Assembly (NCBI GenBank): GCA_036678685.1
Contig: JAZIHH010000001.1
Location: 124,001 to 188,000, forward strand
From: JAZIHH01 sp036678685
GTDB taxonomy: Bacteria; Bacillota; UBA4882; UBA10575
Direction: 5' to 3'
Length of the DNA: 64,000 nt
In this document: piece after piece, positions 53,109-62,614 of the stretch
Numbering within the stretch: the stretch's first letter is position 1
How the letters are laid out: each line of letters opens with the position of its first letter
Made by a program: the position numbers and the translations under genes
The notes under the pieces: generated by a model
Told to the model about the DNA's origin: nothing
The model's database searches: none
What the model saw: only the letters and a program-made list of their open reading frames with translations

Positions 53109-53877
53109 GATGGCCCTCCTCTGCCCGGAAAATTTCGATCTCCCCAAAAAGAACATCCTGCCGGACCTTGATTTTTTGTCTAATGATCAGCTCAAGGACA
53201 GCCAGGAAAGAAGTGACCATCATTTTTCTACTGGTAAGCTCGGCGAAAAGAGCGCTGAAGGGAAGGGGGGATTTTTGGCCCAGCCGGCTTAAGATTTTTT
53301 CCATCATCTCCTGAACGGATGGTTCCTCTTGGGGCATGCCCTCCACTTCAAAACGGGGAGTAAGACTCTCCAGCAGGCTTTTAAAAGCCTGTACCAAATC
53401 CCAGAGGGTAAGATCGCCCACGGGATCGGCGGGGGTTTCGCATTCCCGGTCCGGAAAAGCACCGCCCGAACGGCTGTAAAACCGGCTCCATTTTTCTTCA
53501 TATTCGCCAAGAAGGGCGGCGGCTTTTTTGATTTTTCTGTATTCCAGGAGCTTTTCCACCAACTCCCAGCGCGGATCGTCTTCCTCTTCCCCGGTTTCTT
53601 CTTCCAGCCGCGGGGGAGCGGGAAGAAGCATCCGGGCCTTGATTTGCATGAGCGTGGAAGCCATAATCAAAAAGTTGCCGGCTTGATGGAAATCATCCAG
53701 TTCAACATTTCTAAGATAGGCCAAATATTCTTCGGTAATGTAAGCAATGGGGATATCATAGATATCAATCTCCGCCTGCTCAATCAGGTATAAGAGCAAA
53801 TCCAACGGGCCCTCAAAAACATCGAGTTTGACCCGGTATTCCGGTTGTTGCCTCTTAAAAGATAACCATTTCTTCAT
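53095..53877 (-). CDS. scpA: Segregation and condensation protein A
   Basis: The 260-residue kleisin has the Smc-head-binding N-terminus 'VKLDVFEGPLDLLLYLIEQAEIDIYDI' and the 'LIMASTLMQIKARMLLP' helix, plus a C-terminal winged helix ('RKMMVTSFLAVLELIIRQKIKVRQ'). It bridges SMC and ScpB. I take the ATG at 53877; a TTG at 53889 is possible, and neither has a good Shine-Dalgarno. It lies 19 bp behind the HD-domain gene, which may couple their translation. Confidence 0.94.
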   Translation of the reverse strand: MKKWLSFKRQQPEYRVKLDVFEGPLDLLLYLIEQAEIDIYDIPIAYITEEYLAYLRNVELDDFHQAGNFLIMASTLMQIKARMLLPAPPRLEEETGEEEDDPRWELVEKLLEYRKIKKAAALLGEYEEKWSRFYSRSGGAFPDRECETPADPVGDLTLWDLVQAFKSLLESLTPRFEVEGMPQEEPSVQEMMEKILSRLGQKSPLPFSALFAELTSRKMMVTSFLAVLELIIRQKIKVRQDVLFGEIEIFRAEEGHRETG

Positions 53878-53895
53878 TTCAATAACCAAACGCCG

Positions 53896-54411
53896 TCAAT
53901 TTTTTCTGTCCGCTTCTTGCAGCAAGGCCAGTTCCGGGTCATATTTCCCGGAAGGCGGGTCGTGATGTCTGCGGATGAGAGAGACAACTTCCGGGGCCAG
54001 CCCCAGGCTCTCCGCCATGTAAGCGCCGCGGGACGGATGAATTAAATCCACATATAACGCATAACGAAAAGAAGAACTTTTGTCCCGCAGGGCCCATTTT
54101 TCACGCCGGCGGGGAAAAAGGCGGCGTATGAGAGCGACCGGAATTCGCTGATACCATTTGATCTCGCCTTTGACTTTTCCCACATCATGGAGGAGAGCCG
54201 CCTGGATTAGGTTTTTCAGATCAATGCCCCGCTGAAAAGCGGCTACTTTCTTTATATGCCTGGCCACTCGCAAGGCATGCCGCTGGTCGACAATGCTCAT
54301 CTGGGAAAAAAGAAATCTTCCCGCCGCATCAAGATTTTCCTCAACAAACTTGCGGTCCTTCCGGTTAAGCCGTATGTCCGGCTTACTGCCGGACCGTTTC
54401 CGCCACCCCAT
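53896..54411 (-). CDS. HD-domain phosphohydrolase
   Basis: The 171-residue protein has the HD-type metal site: 'RHALRVARHIKK', 'LIQAALLHDVGKVKGEI' and later 'LIRRHHDPP' and 'ALLQEADRKN'. Such proteins cleave nucleotides or phosphoesters; the substrate is not evident. The Arg/Lys-rich segment near residue 100 is distinctive. The ATG follows GGGAGGTTGG. It sits between the M50 protease and scpA on the same strand. Confidence 0.8.
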   Translation of the reverse strand: MGWRKRSGSKPDIRLNRKDRKFVEENLDAAGRFLFSQMSIVDQRHALRVARHIKKVAAFQRGIDLKNLIQAALLHDVGKVKGEIKWYQRIPVALIRRLFPRRREKWALRDKSSSFRYALYVDLIHPSRGAYMAESLGLAPEVVSLIRRHHDPPSGKYDPELALLQEADRKN

Positions 54412-54461
54412 AGGTACGCCAACCTCCCGTCCAAAATTGCCCCATCCGTCCGGATGCGCTT

Positions 54462-55106
54462 TTAAAAGCCGGTAATTGTCCGGTAGAAAAAGCGAACAAC
54501 TGTAAATAAAGCCATCCCGAATTGGCGCTGGAAAATAAGGAGAATGCCAAAGAGAATTAAAAAGCCGTAAGTTTCCAACTGCTGATAAAAACCTAAGGCC
54601 TTACCCCGGAGAAAAAAACGGACAAGCTTCGAACCGTCGAGGGGAGGGACGGGCAGTAAATTGAAAGAGCCCAGGCTGAGGTTTAAAAGCACCCCCAGGC
54701 TTAAAAACTGCCATACCAGCCCGCCTATTCCTCCCGGGTCCGGTTGGGAGAAAAAACCCATATGCAACAAGCGCAAGGGCAGACCGAAAAAAACGGCCAA
54801 AAGAAAATTGGTTGCCGGTCCGGCCAGGGCGACCATGACCGTCCCCCGCTCGGGATTTTTGTAATGCGACGGATCAATCCTCACCGGCCGGGCCCAGCCA
54901 AAACCCACCCCTCCCACCATGGTGAGAACGATCATCAAAGTCCCCAGCGGGTCCAAATGGGCTAAAGGGTTAAGGGTCAAGCGCCCGTCCCTCGCCGGCG
55001 TGGGATCCCCGAGCCGCACCGAAGTCACGGCGTGGGCAAATTCGTGCATCACCAGGGCAAAAAGGATATGAGGCGCCGCCAGGATTAAGCGGGGAAGAAA
55101 AGACAC
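54462..55106 (-). CDS. Site-2-protease-like M50 membrane metalloprotease
   Basis: The 214-residue polytopic protein has the zinc motif 'MHEFAHAVTSVRLGD' (HExxH) near residue 21 and the third-ligand motif 'NLLPVPPLDGSKL' near 150. 'LNPLAHLDPLGTLM' is a signature of the YwhC-type M50 group. It has about five to six membrane helices and cleaves substrates within the membrane. The start is GTG at 55106, 8 nt after GGAGG. It follows lysA; M50 proteins beside lysA/scpA are common in Clostridia. Confidence 0.88.
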   Translation of the reverse strand: MSFLPRLILAAPHILFALVMHEFAHAVTSVRLGDPTPARDGRLTLNPLAHLDPLGTLMIVLTMVGGVGFGWARPVRIDPSHYKNPERGTVMVALAGPATNFLLAVFFGLPLRLLHMGFFSQPDPGGIGGLVWQFLSLGVLLNLSLGSFNLLPVPPLDGSKLVRFFLRGKALGFYQQLETYGFLILFGILLIFQRQFGMALFTVVRFFYRTITGF

Positions 55107-55141
55107 GGTAAATTCCTCCAGTGCTCCTCCGGTAAATTATC

Positions 55142-56488
55142 TTAATCATGAGCATAATCATGGTCATCTTTCCGCGCACCAGCCGCGCCGGGTAAAAGAT
55201 CGTTGGCCAATAGTTGCTCATAGGTCTCCCTGGCCACAATCACTTCCGCCCGGCCGCCGGCAACAAGGACCACAGCGGGCCGCGGCAACCGGTTATAGTT
55301 GCTGGCCATGGAATAGGTGTAAGCGCCGGTGGAAAAAACGGCCAGGATATCTTCTGGCTCCGGCGCGGCCAAAGGGATGTCCCAGATCAAGATATCCCCT
55401 GATTCACAGCACTTTCCAGCCACCGTAACGGTTTCGGTCGCCGGCTCCCCCGCCTTGTTGGCGATGACCGCTTCATATTTGGCCTGGTAAAGGGCGACCC
55501 GTGGGTTGTCGGCCATTCCTCCGTCCACCATTACGTATTTCCGTACTCCGGGTATGGTTTTAATGTTTCCTATGGTATAAAGAGTAATGCCGGCATCGCC
55601 CACAATCGAACGCCCCGGTTCCAAGATCAATTCCGGTAAAGGGTAATCCAGAGAAGACAAGGCTTCCCGTGCCGCCCGGCCGATACGGCGTACCGCTTCC
55701 CGGACGGACAAGGGGTTGTCCTTCGCGCTATAGCGAATCCCCAAACCGCCGCCCATATTCAGCACCCGGGCGGCAAAGCCCGTTTCCCTCCGGACTTGGC
55801 GCAGAAAGTCGGCGAAAATGGCGGCGGTCAGCTCGTACGAAGTGAGATCAAAGATCTGGGAACCGATATGGGCATGAAAGCCCTCCAACTCCATGTGGGA
55901 GGAGGCCAAGATTCTCTTTGTTCCCTGCAGAGCCTGTCCATCACTGATGCCCAGCCCGAACTTGCTGTCCACCTGGCCGGTGCGGGTGTAAATATGGGTA
56001 TGGGCTTCCACCCCCGGGGTGACCCGCAGGAGCACCCGCGGCCGGGTTCCCGTGGCAACCGCCAGCTTTTCCAGCAGTTCAATCTCATAAAAACCGTCAA
56101 CCACCAGACAGCCCACCTGGTTTTCCAGGGCGTAGCGCAATTCTTCCGGTGATTTATTATTGCCATGGAAAAAGATCTTCTCCGGGGGAAATTCCGCCGC
56201 CAGGGCGGTAAACAACTCCCCGCCGGAAACTACATCCAGGCCAAGGCCTTCCTGTTCGACCAGGCGGCAAAGGGCTTTGCACAAAAAGGCTTTCCCGGCA
56301 TAACAGACCCGCGCCTTCGGGTATACTTCCGCCAGTCCGGCCGTGTAATCCCGGCAGTTTTGCCGGATTCTGTTTTCATCCATAACATAAAGAGGTGTTT
56401 TAAACCTCTTGGCCAATTCCACCGTGTCACAACCGGAGATCTCCAAGTGCCCCCGGTGGTTGACCCGGAAATGCTCCGGGATTCCCAT
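55142..56488 (-). CDS. lysA: Diaminopimelate decarboxylase
   Basis: The 448-residue fold-type III PLP enzyme makes L-lysine from meso-diaminopimelate. The PLP lysine is in 'VCYAGKAFLCKAL', 'GLDVVSGGELFTAL' follows, then 'FHAHIGSQIFDLTSY', 'NMGGGLGIRY', 'LEPGRSIVGDAGITLYT', 'CCESGDILIWD' and 'GAYTYSMASNYNR'. The start is the ATG at 56488 after GAGGGGG; a longer frame exists to 56527. It heads a series of same-strand genes ending in scpB, which may form one transcript. Confidence 0.95.
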   Translation of the reverse strand: MGIPEHFRVNHRGHLEISGCDTVELAKRFKTPLYVMDENRIRQNCRDYTAGLAEVYPKARVCYAGKAFLCKALCRLVEQEGLGLDVVSGGELFTALAAEFPPEKIFFHGNNKSPEELRYALENQVGCLVVDGFYEIELLEKLAVATGTRPRVLLRVTPGVEAHTHIYTRTGQVDSKFGLGISDGQALQGTKRILASSHMELEGFHAHIGSQIFDLTSYELTAAIFADFLRQVRRETGFAARVLNMGGGLGIRYSAKDNPLSVREAVRRIGRAAREALSSLDYPLPELILEPGRSIVGDAGITLYTIGNIKTIPGVRKYVMVDGGMADNPRVALYQAKYEAVIANKAGEPATETVTVAGKCCESGDILIWDIPLAAPEPEDILAVFSTGAYTYSMASNYNRLPRPAVVLVAGGRAEVIVARETYEQLLANDLLPGAAGARKDDHDYAHD

Positions 56489-56562
56489 TAACCGATCCCC
56501 CTCTTTCCGCCGCGTCCTCCGGGACAATTTTTACCCATTTTATCATTGGTTTTGCTCACGCG

Positions 56563-58212
56563 TCAAGAAAAAAAGCAGCTCCCGCCGATGAATTCGCGGA
56601 GAATGGAATTCCGCGGCACCTCGTGGTCGTCAAGGGGGAGAAAATAACTGAGAAACTTCTCCAGCCGCTTGGCTTCTGAATACTCGGGGCAATCGGGCGT
56701 TATTTTGGCCAACAAGGGCGTAATATATCTTTTGAGGATCGCCAGCTCATAAATCAAAGCCGAATTGAACATGGCATCGGCTTCCTCCTGGTAAGGGAAG
56801 ATATTGCGTTCCTCCCCCCGCCGCACGGCCGGCCACAAACGCAAAGTGACGGCCGCGTCATGGGAGCGGTACTTGCTGTCCCGGACAATTCTCCGGATTA
56901 ACCGGTTGTCAGTGGTAGGAATCCGGTTATGGTCGTCCAGGTTCAATTGGGTTAAAGCGCTGACGTAGATTTTAAACTTCCGGTCTTTGGGGACCATCTC
57001 CGTCAACCGCTCGTTCAGACTGTGAATGCCCTCTATTATAATCGGCTGGTCGTAGGAGATTTTCAGGTACTCGCCCCGGTATTCCCGTTTGCCGGTGAGA
57101 AAATTAAACCGGGGAATCTCAATCTCCTCGCCTAAAATCAGGGCGGTCAGATGGTCGTTGAACAGCTCCAGATCGATAGTTTCCAGCGCTTCGAAATCCG
57201 GGTCGCCGTTTTCATCCCGGGGCGTCGCTTCCCGGTCCAGGAAGTAATCGTCGAGGGATATGGAGACAGGCTTAACCCCGTTGACCCGCAAGTGGATCGC
57301 CAGCCGCTGGGCAAAAGTGGTTTTTCCGGAGGAAGAAGGCCCGGCAATCAAGACCAGGCGGATTCTTCCTTTTTCCCGCGTAATCTGGTCGGCCAGGTGG
57401 ACAAAGTTCCTTTCATGCTGGGCTTCGTTGATACGGATCAATTCGCCTACTGTTCCGTCGACGATATGCCTGTTTAACGAACCGACGTCAGGTACGTCCA
57501 GCCCTTTAGCCCACTGGGCATGCTCATAAAAAACCTGGCCCAGTTTCCGGTGGTCCACATAGGGCGGCAACCCGCGGGGGTTTTCCACCGAGGGAAAACG
57601 GAGAATAAAACCGGGCAGGTAAAAACGTAACTCAAAGAGTTGCAGATAACCGGTGCTGGGGACCATGTACTCATAAAAATAATCATGGTACCAGCCGCAG
57701 CGGTAAATCTCCACCTGCGAAGTTCTCCTGTACTGTAACATACGGACTTTGTCCTCTTGTCCGTCGGCGGCAAAAAGACGGATCGCCTCCTCGACGGGTA
57801 AAACCAGCTTTTCAATTTTCTCATCGGCCGCAATGATCTCTCTCATCCGCTCTTCAATCCGGCGGAGATCTTTTTCTGTAAAAGGCCGTCCCAGATAAAT
57901 TTCGCCATACAACCCTTTGTTCAGGGAATGCTCGATCCGGAGCCGGCTGTCGGGAAAAACTTCCCGGGCCGCCCGGCCCAGGACCAAAATAAGACTGCGG
58001 CTGTAAATACGGACCCCCGCCTGCACGCTGAGATCCACCGGGACAATCTCCGCTTCCGCCTCCACCTTGGCAGTGAGTTCCTGCAGAATATTATTAACCC
58101 GCGCGGCTACGATCGGACCGTTTCCCGGTTCGCCCGCCAAAATCTCTTCCAAAGTCGCCCCTTTGGGCACTTGTTTCTTTCCGCCCGGCAATTTAACTTC
58201 AATCATCTCCAT
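56563..58212 (-). CDS. TGS/uridine-kinase-like nucleoside kinase
   Basis: The 549 residues contain an N-terminal TGS domain and a ThrRS-editing-like module (about 1-240, with 'HSLNKGLYGEIYLG', 'GWYHDYFYEY'). A P-loop kinase of the uridine kinase/phosphoribulokinase type follows, with 'LIAGPSSSGKTTFAQRLA' (Walker A, near residue 290), 'VKPVSISLDDYF' and 'IIIEGIHSLN'. Proteins of this composition are known in Clostridia and Thermotogae as nucleoside kinases; the exact substrate is not evident. The ATG has AGGAGG 12 nt upstream. It lies 36 bp upstream of lysA's longest frame. Confidence 0.9.
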   Translation of the reverse strand: MEMIEVKLPGGKKQVPKGATLEEILAGEPGNGPIVAARVNNILQELTAKVEAEAEIVPVDLSVQAGVRIYSRSLILVLGRAAREVFPDSRLRIEHSLNKGLYGEIYLGRPFTEKDLRRIEERMREIIAADEKIEKLVLPVEEAIRLFAADGQEDKVRMLQYRRTSQVEIYRCGWYHDYFYEYMVPSTGYLQLFELRFYLPGFILRFPSVENPRGLPPYVDHRKLGQVFYEHAQWAKGLDVPDVGSLNRHIVDGTVGELIRINEAQHERNFVHLADQITREKGRIRLVLIAGPSSSGKTTFAQRLAIHLRVNGVKPVSISLDDYFLDREATPRDENGDPDFEALETIDLELFNDHLTALILGEEIEIPRFNFLTGKREYRGEYLKISYDQPIIIEGIHSLNERLTEMVPKDRKFKIYVSALTQLNLDDHNRIPTTDNRLIRRIVRDSKYRSHDAAVTLRLWPAVRRGEERNIFPYQEEADAMFNSALIYELAILKRYITPLLAKITPDCPEYSEAKRLEKFLSYFLPLDDHEVPRNSILREFIGGSCFFS

Positions 58213-58315
58213 AGTAAATTTTCAACCTCCTCCCGGACCCAACTGCCCTTTTTATCCTGCCCCAAATATCTTCCGTGCATAAATAATCTATAAGATCCGA
58301 AGGCTGCAAAGGCCT

Positions 58316-58588
58316 CTAACGTTCAATCGTAAACGATCCATAGTTTTTAAGCCCTGCCATCCTTTCCTCCTCCACCCGCTCAACCCGGGCATAAGGCGGA
58401 CCCTCGCGCACCTTCCGGATAAAATGGGCCATCGCTTTTTCCTCGCCTTCCGCCTCAATCTCCACGGTGCCGTCGGGTTTGTTCCTTACCCACCCGTGAA
58501 TTCCGTACAGCAGGGCACTTTGCAACACATGATAACGAAACCCGACCCGCTGGACGCGGCCATGGACCACCAACCGGTAACGAACCAT
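58316..58588 (-). CDS. acyP: Acylphosphatase
   Basis: The 90-residue enzyme has the catalytic pattern 'VHGRVQRVGFRYHV' (active Arg) and 'HGWVRNKPDGTVEIEAEGEE' (active Asn). It hydrolyses acyl phosphates. The ATG at 58588 is used because GGGAG is 9 nt away; a TTG at 58597 is too close. It ends in TAG. Confidence 0.93.
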   Translation of the reverse strand: MVRYRLVVHGRVQRVGFRYHVLQSALLYGIHGWVRNKPDGTVEIEAEGEEKAMAHFIRKVREGPPYARVERVEEERMAGLKNYGSFTIER

Positions 58589-58668
58589 CAGTCCCAACTC
58601 CCGCCCATAATTATTAAATATATTTCACCGCCGCCACCTGCTTTCCCTTTTTAAATATGCTTAATTCC

Positions 58669-59649
58669 TCACGGCCGCTTAAAAGCCGGGCCGATCCGGT
58701 CGATCCGGTTGGTCCAAATCCCGCCGGTATAGTTGGCCGGCAACTGCCCGAGATCTTCCAGGGTGTCAAAGCCTTCGGACCACCGTCCGTCGCCCAGGAC
58801 AAGAACAACCCGGGTGCCGACCGCTTCCATCCGCGCCAAAAAATGGTAAGGCCAGCCCCAGAGAAAACGGGCGTATTTCAACGGCAGGTGAAGATGGGTA
58901 TTACGGATCGCCCGCGGGATATATCCTGTCCACCCCAACAACAGATAGGATAAAAGGGCCCGTTTCAGCGTGGCCTTGGACATTACCCGCAGGTGCGGGA
59001 GTCTTTCGGCCAGGACGGCCACGGGCTGGTCTCCTCCGTACACGGTCAACTGCGCCAGGCGTTCTTCCGGTAAATTCCGGAGGAATTCCGCCATCAGTTC
59101 CCCTTCCTTCGGGTCATTGCTTTTAATATGGATCAAGAATTCCCGGTCGGGGAAATAAGCCAACACTTCCTAGAGGGAAGGCATAAGGCCGACCCCCTTC
59201 CCGCGGAAGGGATAGGTTTTTCCCTCATCGGCCGTATAGCCGTAGCCGATGTCCAACTCTTTCAATTCCGCCATGGTGTGTTCCCTGGTCACTCCCGTCC
59301 CGTCGGTCCGGTAGTCGAGAATCCAGTCATGAAAAACAGCAAATTGCCCGTCTTTCGTCGGATGCACATCAAGTTCGACAATGTCGGCCCCGGCTTGGAA
59401 AGCCGCTTCCATGGAGGGGATGGTGTTCTCCAGGTAAGGATGTTCGGGCTCATAAATAATCCGCGCCGTGTTTGTCTCCCCTGTTATCCCCTCCAGGGGA
59501 AAGGTTTGCCCCAGCCCGCGGTGGGCGACGAGCAAAGGTTTTCCCTTTTCCGGTTGGACCATAAAAAAAGAGGTGTTGTTCAGGTAAACAAAGAGAAGGA
59601 AAAAGAGGAAAAACCGGACGGCTTTGGCGCCAATTCTTTTTTGCCCCAT
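58669..59649 (-). pseudogene. Glycerophosphodiester phosphodiesterase interrupted by in-frame TAG
   Basis: The frame from ATG 59649 (after GGGGAGG) has an N-terminal membrane anchor (residues ~10-27) and the GDPD core 'LLVAHRGLGQTF', 'LENTIPSMEAAFQAGADIVELDVHPTKDG', 'VFHDWIL'. It stops at TAG 59170-59172. The same frame then continues from 59169 to 58669 with 'LIHIKSNDPKEGE' and the rest of the barrel, and would be ~326 codons without the stop. The context 'MPSL-stop-EVLAYFP' suggests a Glu codon (GAG) changed to TAG. Without the second half the barrel is incomplete. Confidence 0.85.
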
Positions 59650-59667
59650 CTTTTCTTTCCTCCCCGC

Positions 59668-60435
59668 TTAGAAAACCTGATGAAACCGGCGATTTTTATA
59701 ATATCCGCAGCTCAAATCATATTTTTTTACGAGTTGCACGGCGGCTTCCAAGTGGGACCCTAATTCCCCAACCCGGTGCGCGTCGGAACCGATGGTAACC
59801 TTTTTGCCTCCCAGGTCAGCATAGAACTTTAAGATCCACTCTTCCGGCATGGTTTCTTCCCGCCCTTTTCTTAAGAGCGAAGTATTAATCTCCAAGGCGA
59901 TATCTTTTTGAATCAGGGTTTGCAAGATTTCTTCTATTACTCCCCGGTCTTCGCCTTCAGGTTTTATATACCGCTTTGGAAAATCCAGATGGGCCAGGAC
60001 ATCAAAACCGCCGAACTGGACTGCTGCCAAGACCAACCGGTAATAGGAGGAGTATACTTCCTCCGGCGTATATTTTTCCAGCAACGCTTGGTCGCTGAAA
60101 AACATCTGATCTACGCTATGGACCGCGGCCATGATCATATCAAAACCCATGGCCGCTGTTTCCTGAAATTCTTTCTTATAGTTATGCGGCTCCGAAAATT
60201 CGACGCCGCTCAGGATGATAATTTCCCCTTGATATTTTTCTCTTGCCTCCTCGATGGCCTTTAAAAAAGCGGCGGGCTTAAGGAAGCCGTATTCTTGGTC
60301 ACCGGGGCCAAACTCCAGGTGCTCTGTGAAACAGATGGCCGACAATCCCAATGCCACCGCTTTTTCCACCATTTCTTCTAGGGAATTTTCCGCATCAATG
60401 GAAAAATCGGAATGCAGATGAAGATCAATAAGCAT
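59668..60435 (-). CDS. PHP-domain phosphatase, histidinol-phosphatase type
   Basis: The 255-residue protein has the PHP metal motifs 'LIDLHLHSDFSID', 'CFTEHLEF', 'LSGVEFSEPHNYK', 'VLAHLDFPKR' and 'VTIGSDAHRVGELG'. This is the composition of HisK-type histidinol phosphatases of Bacillota, though other phosphoesters are possible. Since hisF is also present in the window (24.6 kb), a role in histidine synthesis is plausible but unproven. The ATG at 60435 follows GGGGG. It precedes the GDPD pseudogene on the same strand. Confidence 0.85.
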   Translation of the reverse strand: MLIDLHLHSDFSIDAENSLEEMVEKAVALGLSAICFTEHLEFGPGDQEYGFLKPAAFLKAIEEAREKYQGEIIILSGVEFSEPHNYKKEFQETAAMGFDMIMAAVHSVDQMFFSDQALLEKYTPEEVYSSYYRLVLAAVQFGGFDVLAHLDFPKRYIKPEGEDRGVIEEILQTLIQKDIALEINTSLLRKGREETMPEEWILKFYADLGGKKVTIGSDAHRVGELGSHLEAAVQLVKKYDLSCGYYKNRRFHQVF

Positions 60436-60493
60436 CAAATACCCCCTTCTGCCGCGTAAAACCCGGAGCGGCTCTTTTCCCTTTGTTTAACGT

Positions 60494-62614
60494 TTATCCC
60501 AGCCACTCTTCGACAGCGGCGGCCATCCCGGACGCCGGAAGTTTGACCATTTTTCCCCCGGGAACGGAGGATAGAAAAATCTGGCCGTAATTTTTCGTAC
60601 AGATCCGTTTATCCAGGATGACCACTGCACCGCGGTCTTTCTGCGTCCGGATCAGGCGGCCGAAACCCTGTTTAAACTTGAGCACCGCTTCGGGCAGGCT
60701 AAGATGGAAAAAGGGATCCTTTCCCTCACGCCTGAGGGCTTCATACTTGGCTTGGAAAAAGGGTTCCGTCGGGACCCGGAAAGGTAAACGCATCAGAACA
60801 ACCAGGCAAAGCTGGGTTCCGGGAATGTCCACTCCCTCCCAAAAACTGTCCGTCCCGAAAAGTACCGGCCGGGAAGAGGAAAGAAAGGACTTTAACAACC
60901 GGTTGCGGGGTTTGTCGCCCTGCACCAGCAGGGTGTATCCTTCCTGGGCCAAAGCGGGGGCCAGCCGGGTATAAACCTCCCGCATCTGCCGCCGGCTGGT
61001 AAAGAGGAGTAAAGCCCGTCCGCCGGAGGCGGCCAAAAGCCCGGGGAGGAGGCGGCAAACTTCTTCCGTATAAGCCGGCTCGTCCGGGGCGGGCAAATCC
61101 TCGGTCACCAGCAGTAAAACTTGACGGTCATAGTTGAAAGGCGATTCTAAAATAAGTTCCCGGCGCTCGGCCGGGTGCAACAGGTCCAGGCCCAGCCGTT
61201 CCTTAAAAAAGGCAAAGCTTTTCCCCACCGCCAGGGTGGCGGAGGTAAAAACGGCACTTTTGAGGTTGGAAAAAAGGTGTTCGTGAAGGATGGCCCCGAC
61301 CTGCAACGGCACACGGTGAAGGACGGTCCGTTCCTCCCCCTTGCCCCGGGTTTCCACCGCCACCCAGTGGACGTGATCTTCTTCCGCGCCGTTTAAGACC
61401 AGAGGCAGGGCGGAACGGAGCCCGTTAAAATAGCGGGCGGCTTCCGCGAGAAAAATGGCGTCTTCCACCATTTCTTCCTCTTCCGCCAGAAGGTCGACGA
61501 GCCGGGAAAGGTTTTTTTCCCACTCTTCACCTTCCGCATTAATCCGGGCCGCCGCCTTGGCCAGGGGGAGACTTTCCGCCAACAGATCAACAGTAAAACG
61601 GTAAGTCTCTTCCTCCCCGGTGGAATCAGCCAAAGCCCTCTCCTCCCGCAACAACCGGAAAAAACCGGTCCAGGCCTCTTCCAGGCTGGAAAGCCCGGGT
61701 ATAATTGCCGTCTCCAAAAGGGCGATGCTCTGCTGAAGAAAGGAAAGGTCCCTTCCTTTCTCCAACAGGCGTTGACGGAGGGAGACCAGCCAACCCGTAC
61801 CCCAGCGTCCCTCCCGGTGCAACAAACGCCCGCAGAATCTCCTGGTCTCCGCCTCGTCCAGCCGCAGGCCCAGATATTCCGCAGCCACGGCTTCCAAATG
61901 GTGGGCTTCGTCGAAGATCACATAATCATACGGGGGGAGAACCAGCCGCTCATCATTGAAGTCATAATGTTTTCTGACCGTCAGGTCGGCAAAGAAAAGA
62001 TGGTGGTTGCTGATGACCACTGGCGCCTCAAAAGCCTCCTGGCGGGCGAGAAACCAAAAACAATCCTTCTGGAAAGGGCAATAGGCGCGTAGACAGGTTT
62101 CCGCTTCCGAGATCAGCAAAGCCTGCAATTCCCCGGGAAGGGCATACCCCACCTGTTCCAGGCAACCCTGACCCTCCTCGGCGGAGGTCAAAACACGAAT
62201 GAACGCTCTCCGCAGTTCGGAAGAGAGCTTGTCCGGATTTTCCCGGAAAAAAGAAAGTTTCCGCCGGCAAAGATAATTTCCCCTGCCCAAAAGGAGGGCC
62301 GCATTGAGCGGCAGGCCGGTGGCTTCGGCCAGGGCCGGGATCTCCTTGTCCATCAATTGTTGTTGCAAATTTATGGTGTACGTCGCCACCACCACCCGGC
62401 TATTTTCCTGGCGGGTCAAGAAAAAGGCCGGATAAAGATAGGCCAGGGATTTCCCGGTCCCGGTCCCGGCCTCAATCATGATATACCCGCCCCGGGTCAT
62501 TGTTTCCCAAACCGCAGCGGCCATCTCGGCCTGGGCCGGCCGGAACTCGTAACCTTTCAACCCGCTAAGGATTCCCTGACCGGTAAAGGCCGCCCGCGGG
62601 TGCATCTCTTTCAC
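60494..62614 (-). CDS. DinG-like ATP-dependent DNA helicase (XPD family)
   Basis: The 706-residue superfamily 2 helicase has Walker A 'EAGTGTGKSLAYLYP' (near residue 47), 'DEAHHLEAVAAEYL' (motif II) and 'DSFWEGVDIPG' and 'QGFGRLIRTQKDRGAV' (motifs V/VI). Cysteines near 'NYLCRRK' and 'ETCLRAYCPFQKDC' match the [4Fe-4S] ligands. There is no N-terminal exonuclease domain, unlike Bacillus DinG. It unwinds DNA in repair. The GTG start overlaps the nfo stop as GTGA, after GGAGGG, so translation is coupled to nfo. Confidence 0.92.
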   Translation of the reverse strand: MKEMHPRAAFTGQGILSGLKGYEFRPAQAEMAAAVWETMTRGGYIMIEAGTGTGKSLAYLYPAFFLTRQENSRVVVATYTINLQQQLMDKEIPALAEATGLPLNAALLLGRGNYLCRRKLSFFRENPDKLSSELRRAFIRVLTSAEEGQGCLEQVGYALPGELQALLISEAETCLRAYCPFQKDCFWFLARQEAFEAPVVISNHHLFFADLTVRKHYDFNDERLVLPPYDYVIFDEAHHLEAVAAEYLGLRLDEAETRRFCGRLLHREGRWGTGWLVSLRQRLLEKGRDLSFLQQSIALLETAIIPGLSSLEEAWTGFFRLLREERALADSTGEEETYRFTVDLLAESLPLAKAAARINAEGEEWEKNLSRLVDLLAEEEEMVEDAIFLAEAARYFNGLRSALPLVLNGAEEDHVHWVAVETRGKGEERTVLHRVPLQVGAILHEHLFSNLKSAVFTSATLAVGKSFAFFKERLGLDLLHPAERRELILESPFNYDRQVLLLVTEDLPAPDEPAYTEEVCRLLPGLLAASGGRALLLFTSRRQMREVYTRLAPALAQEGYTLLVQGDKPRNRLLKSFLSSSRPVLFGTDSFWEGVDIPGTQLCLVVLMRLPFRVPTEPFFQAKYEALRREGKDPFFHLSLPEAVLKFKQGFGRLIRTQKDRGAVVILDKRICTKNYGQIFLSSVPGGKMVKLPASGMAAAVEEWLG

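Noticed and set aside
28902..59649. Genome-wide recoding of TAG as a sense codon (pyrrolysine or suppressor)
   Set aside because: Several intact genes here end properly in TAG (MATE, thiL, feoB, acyP) without a plausible continuation. Isolated nonsense changes or sequence errors explain the two amber-split genes better.
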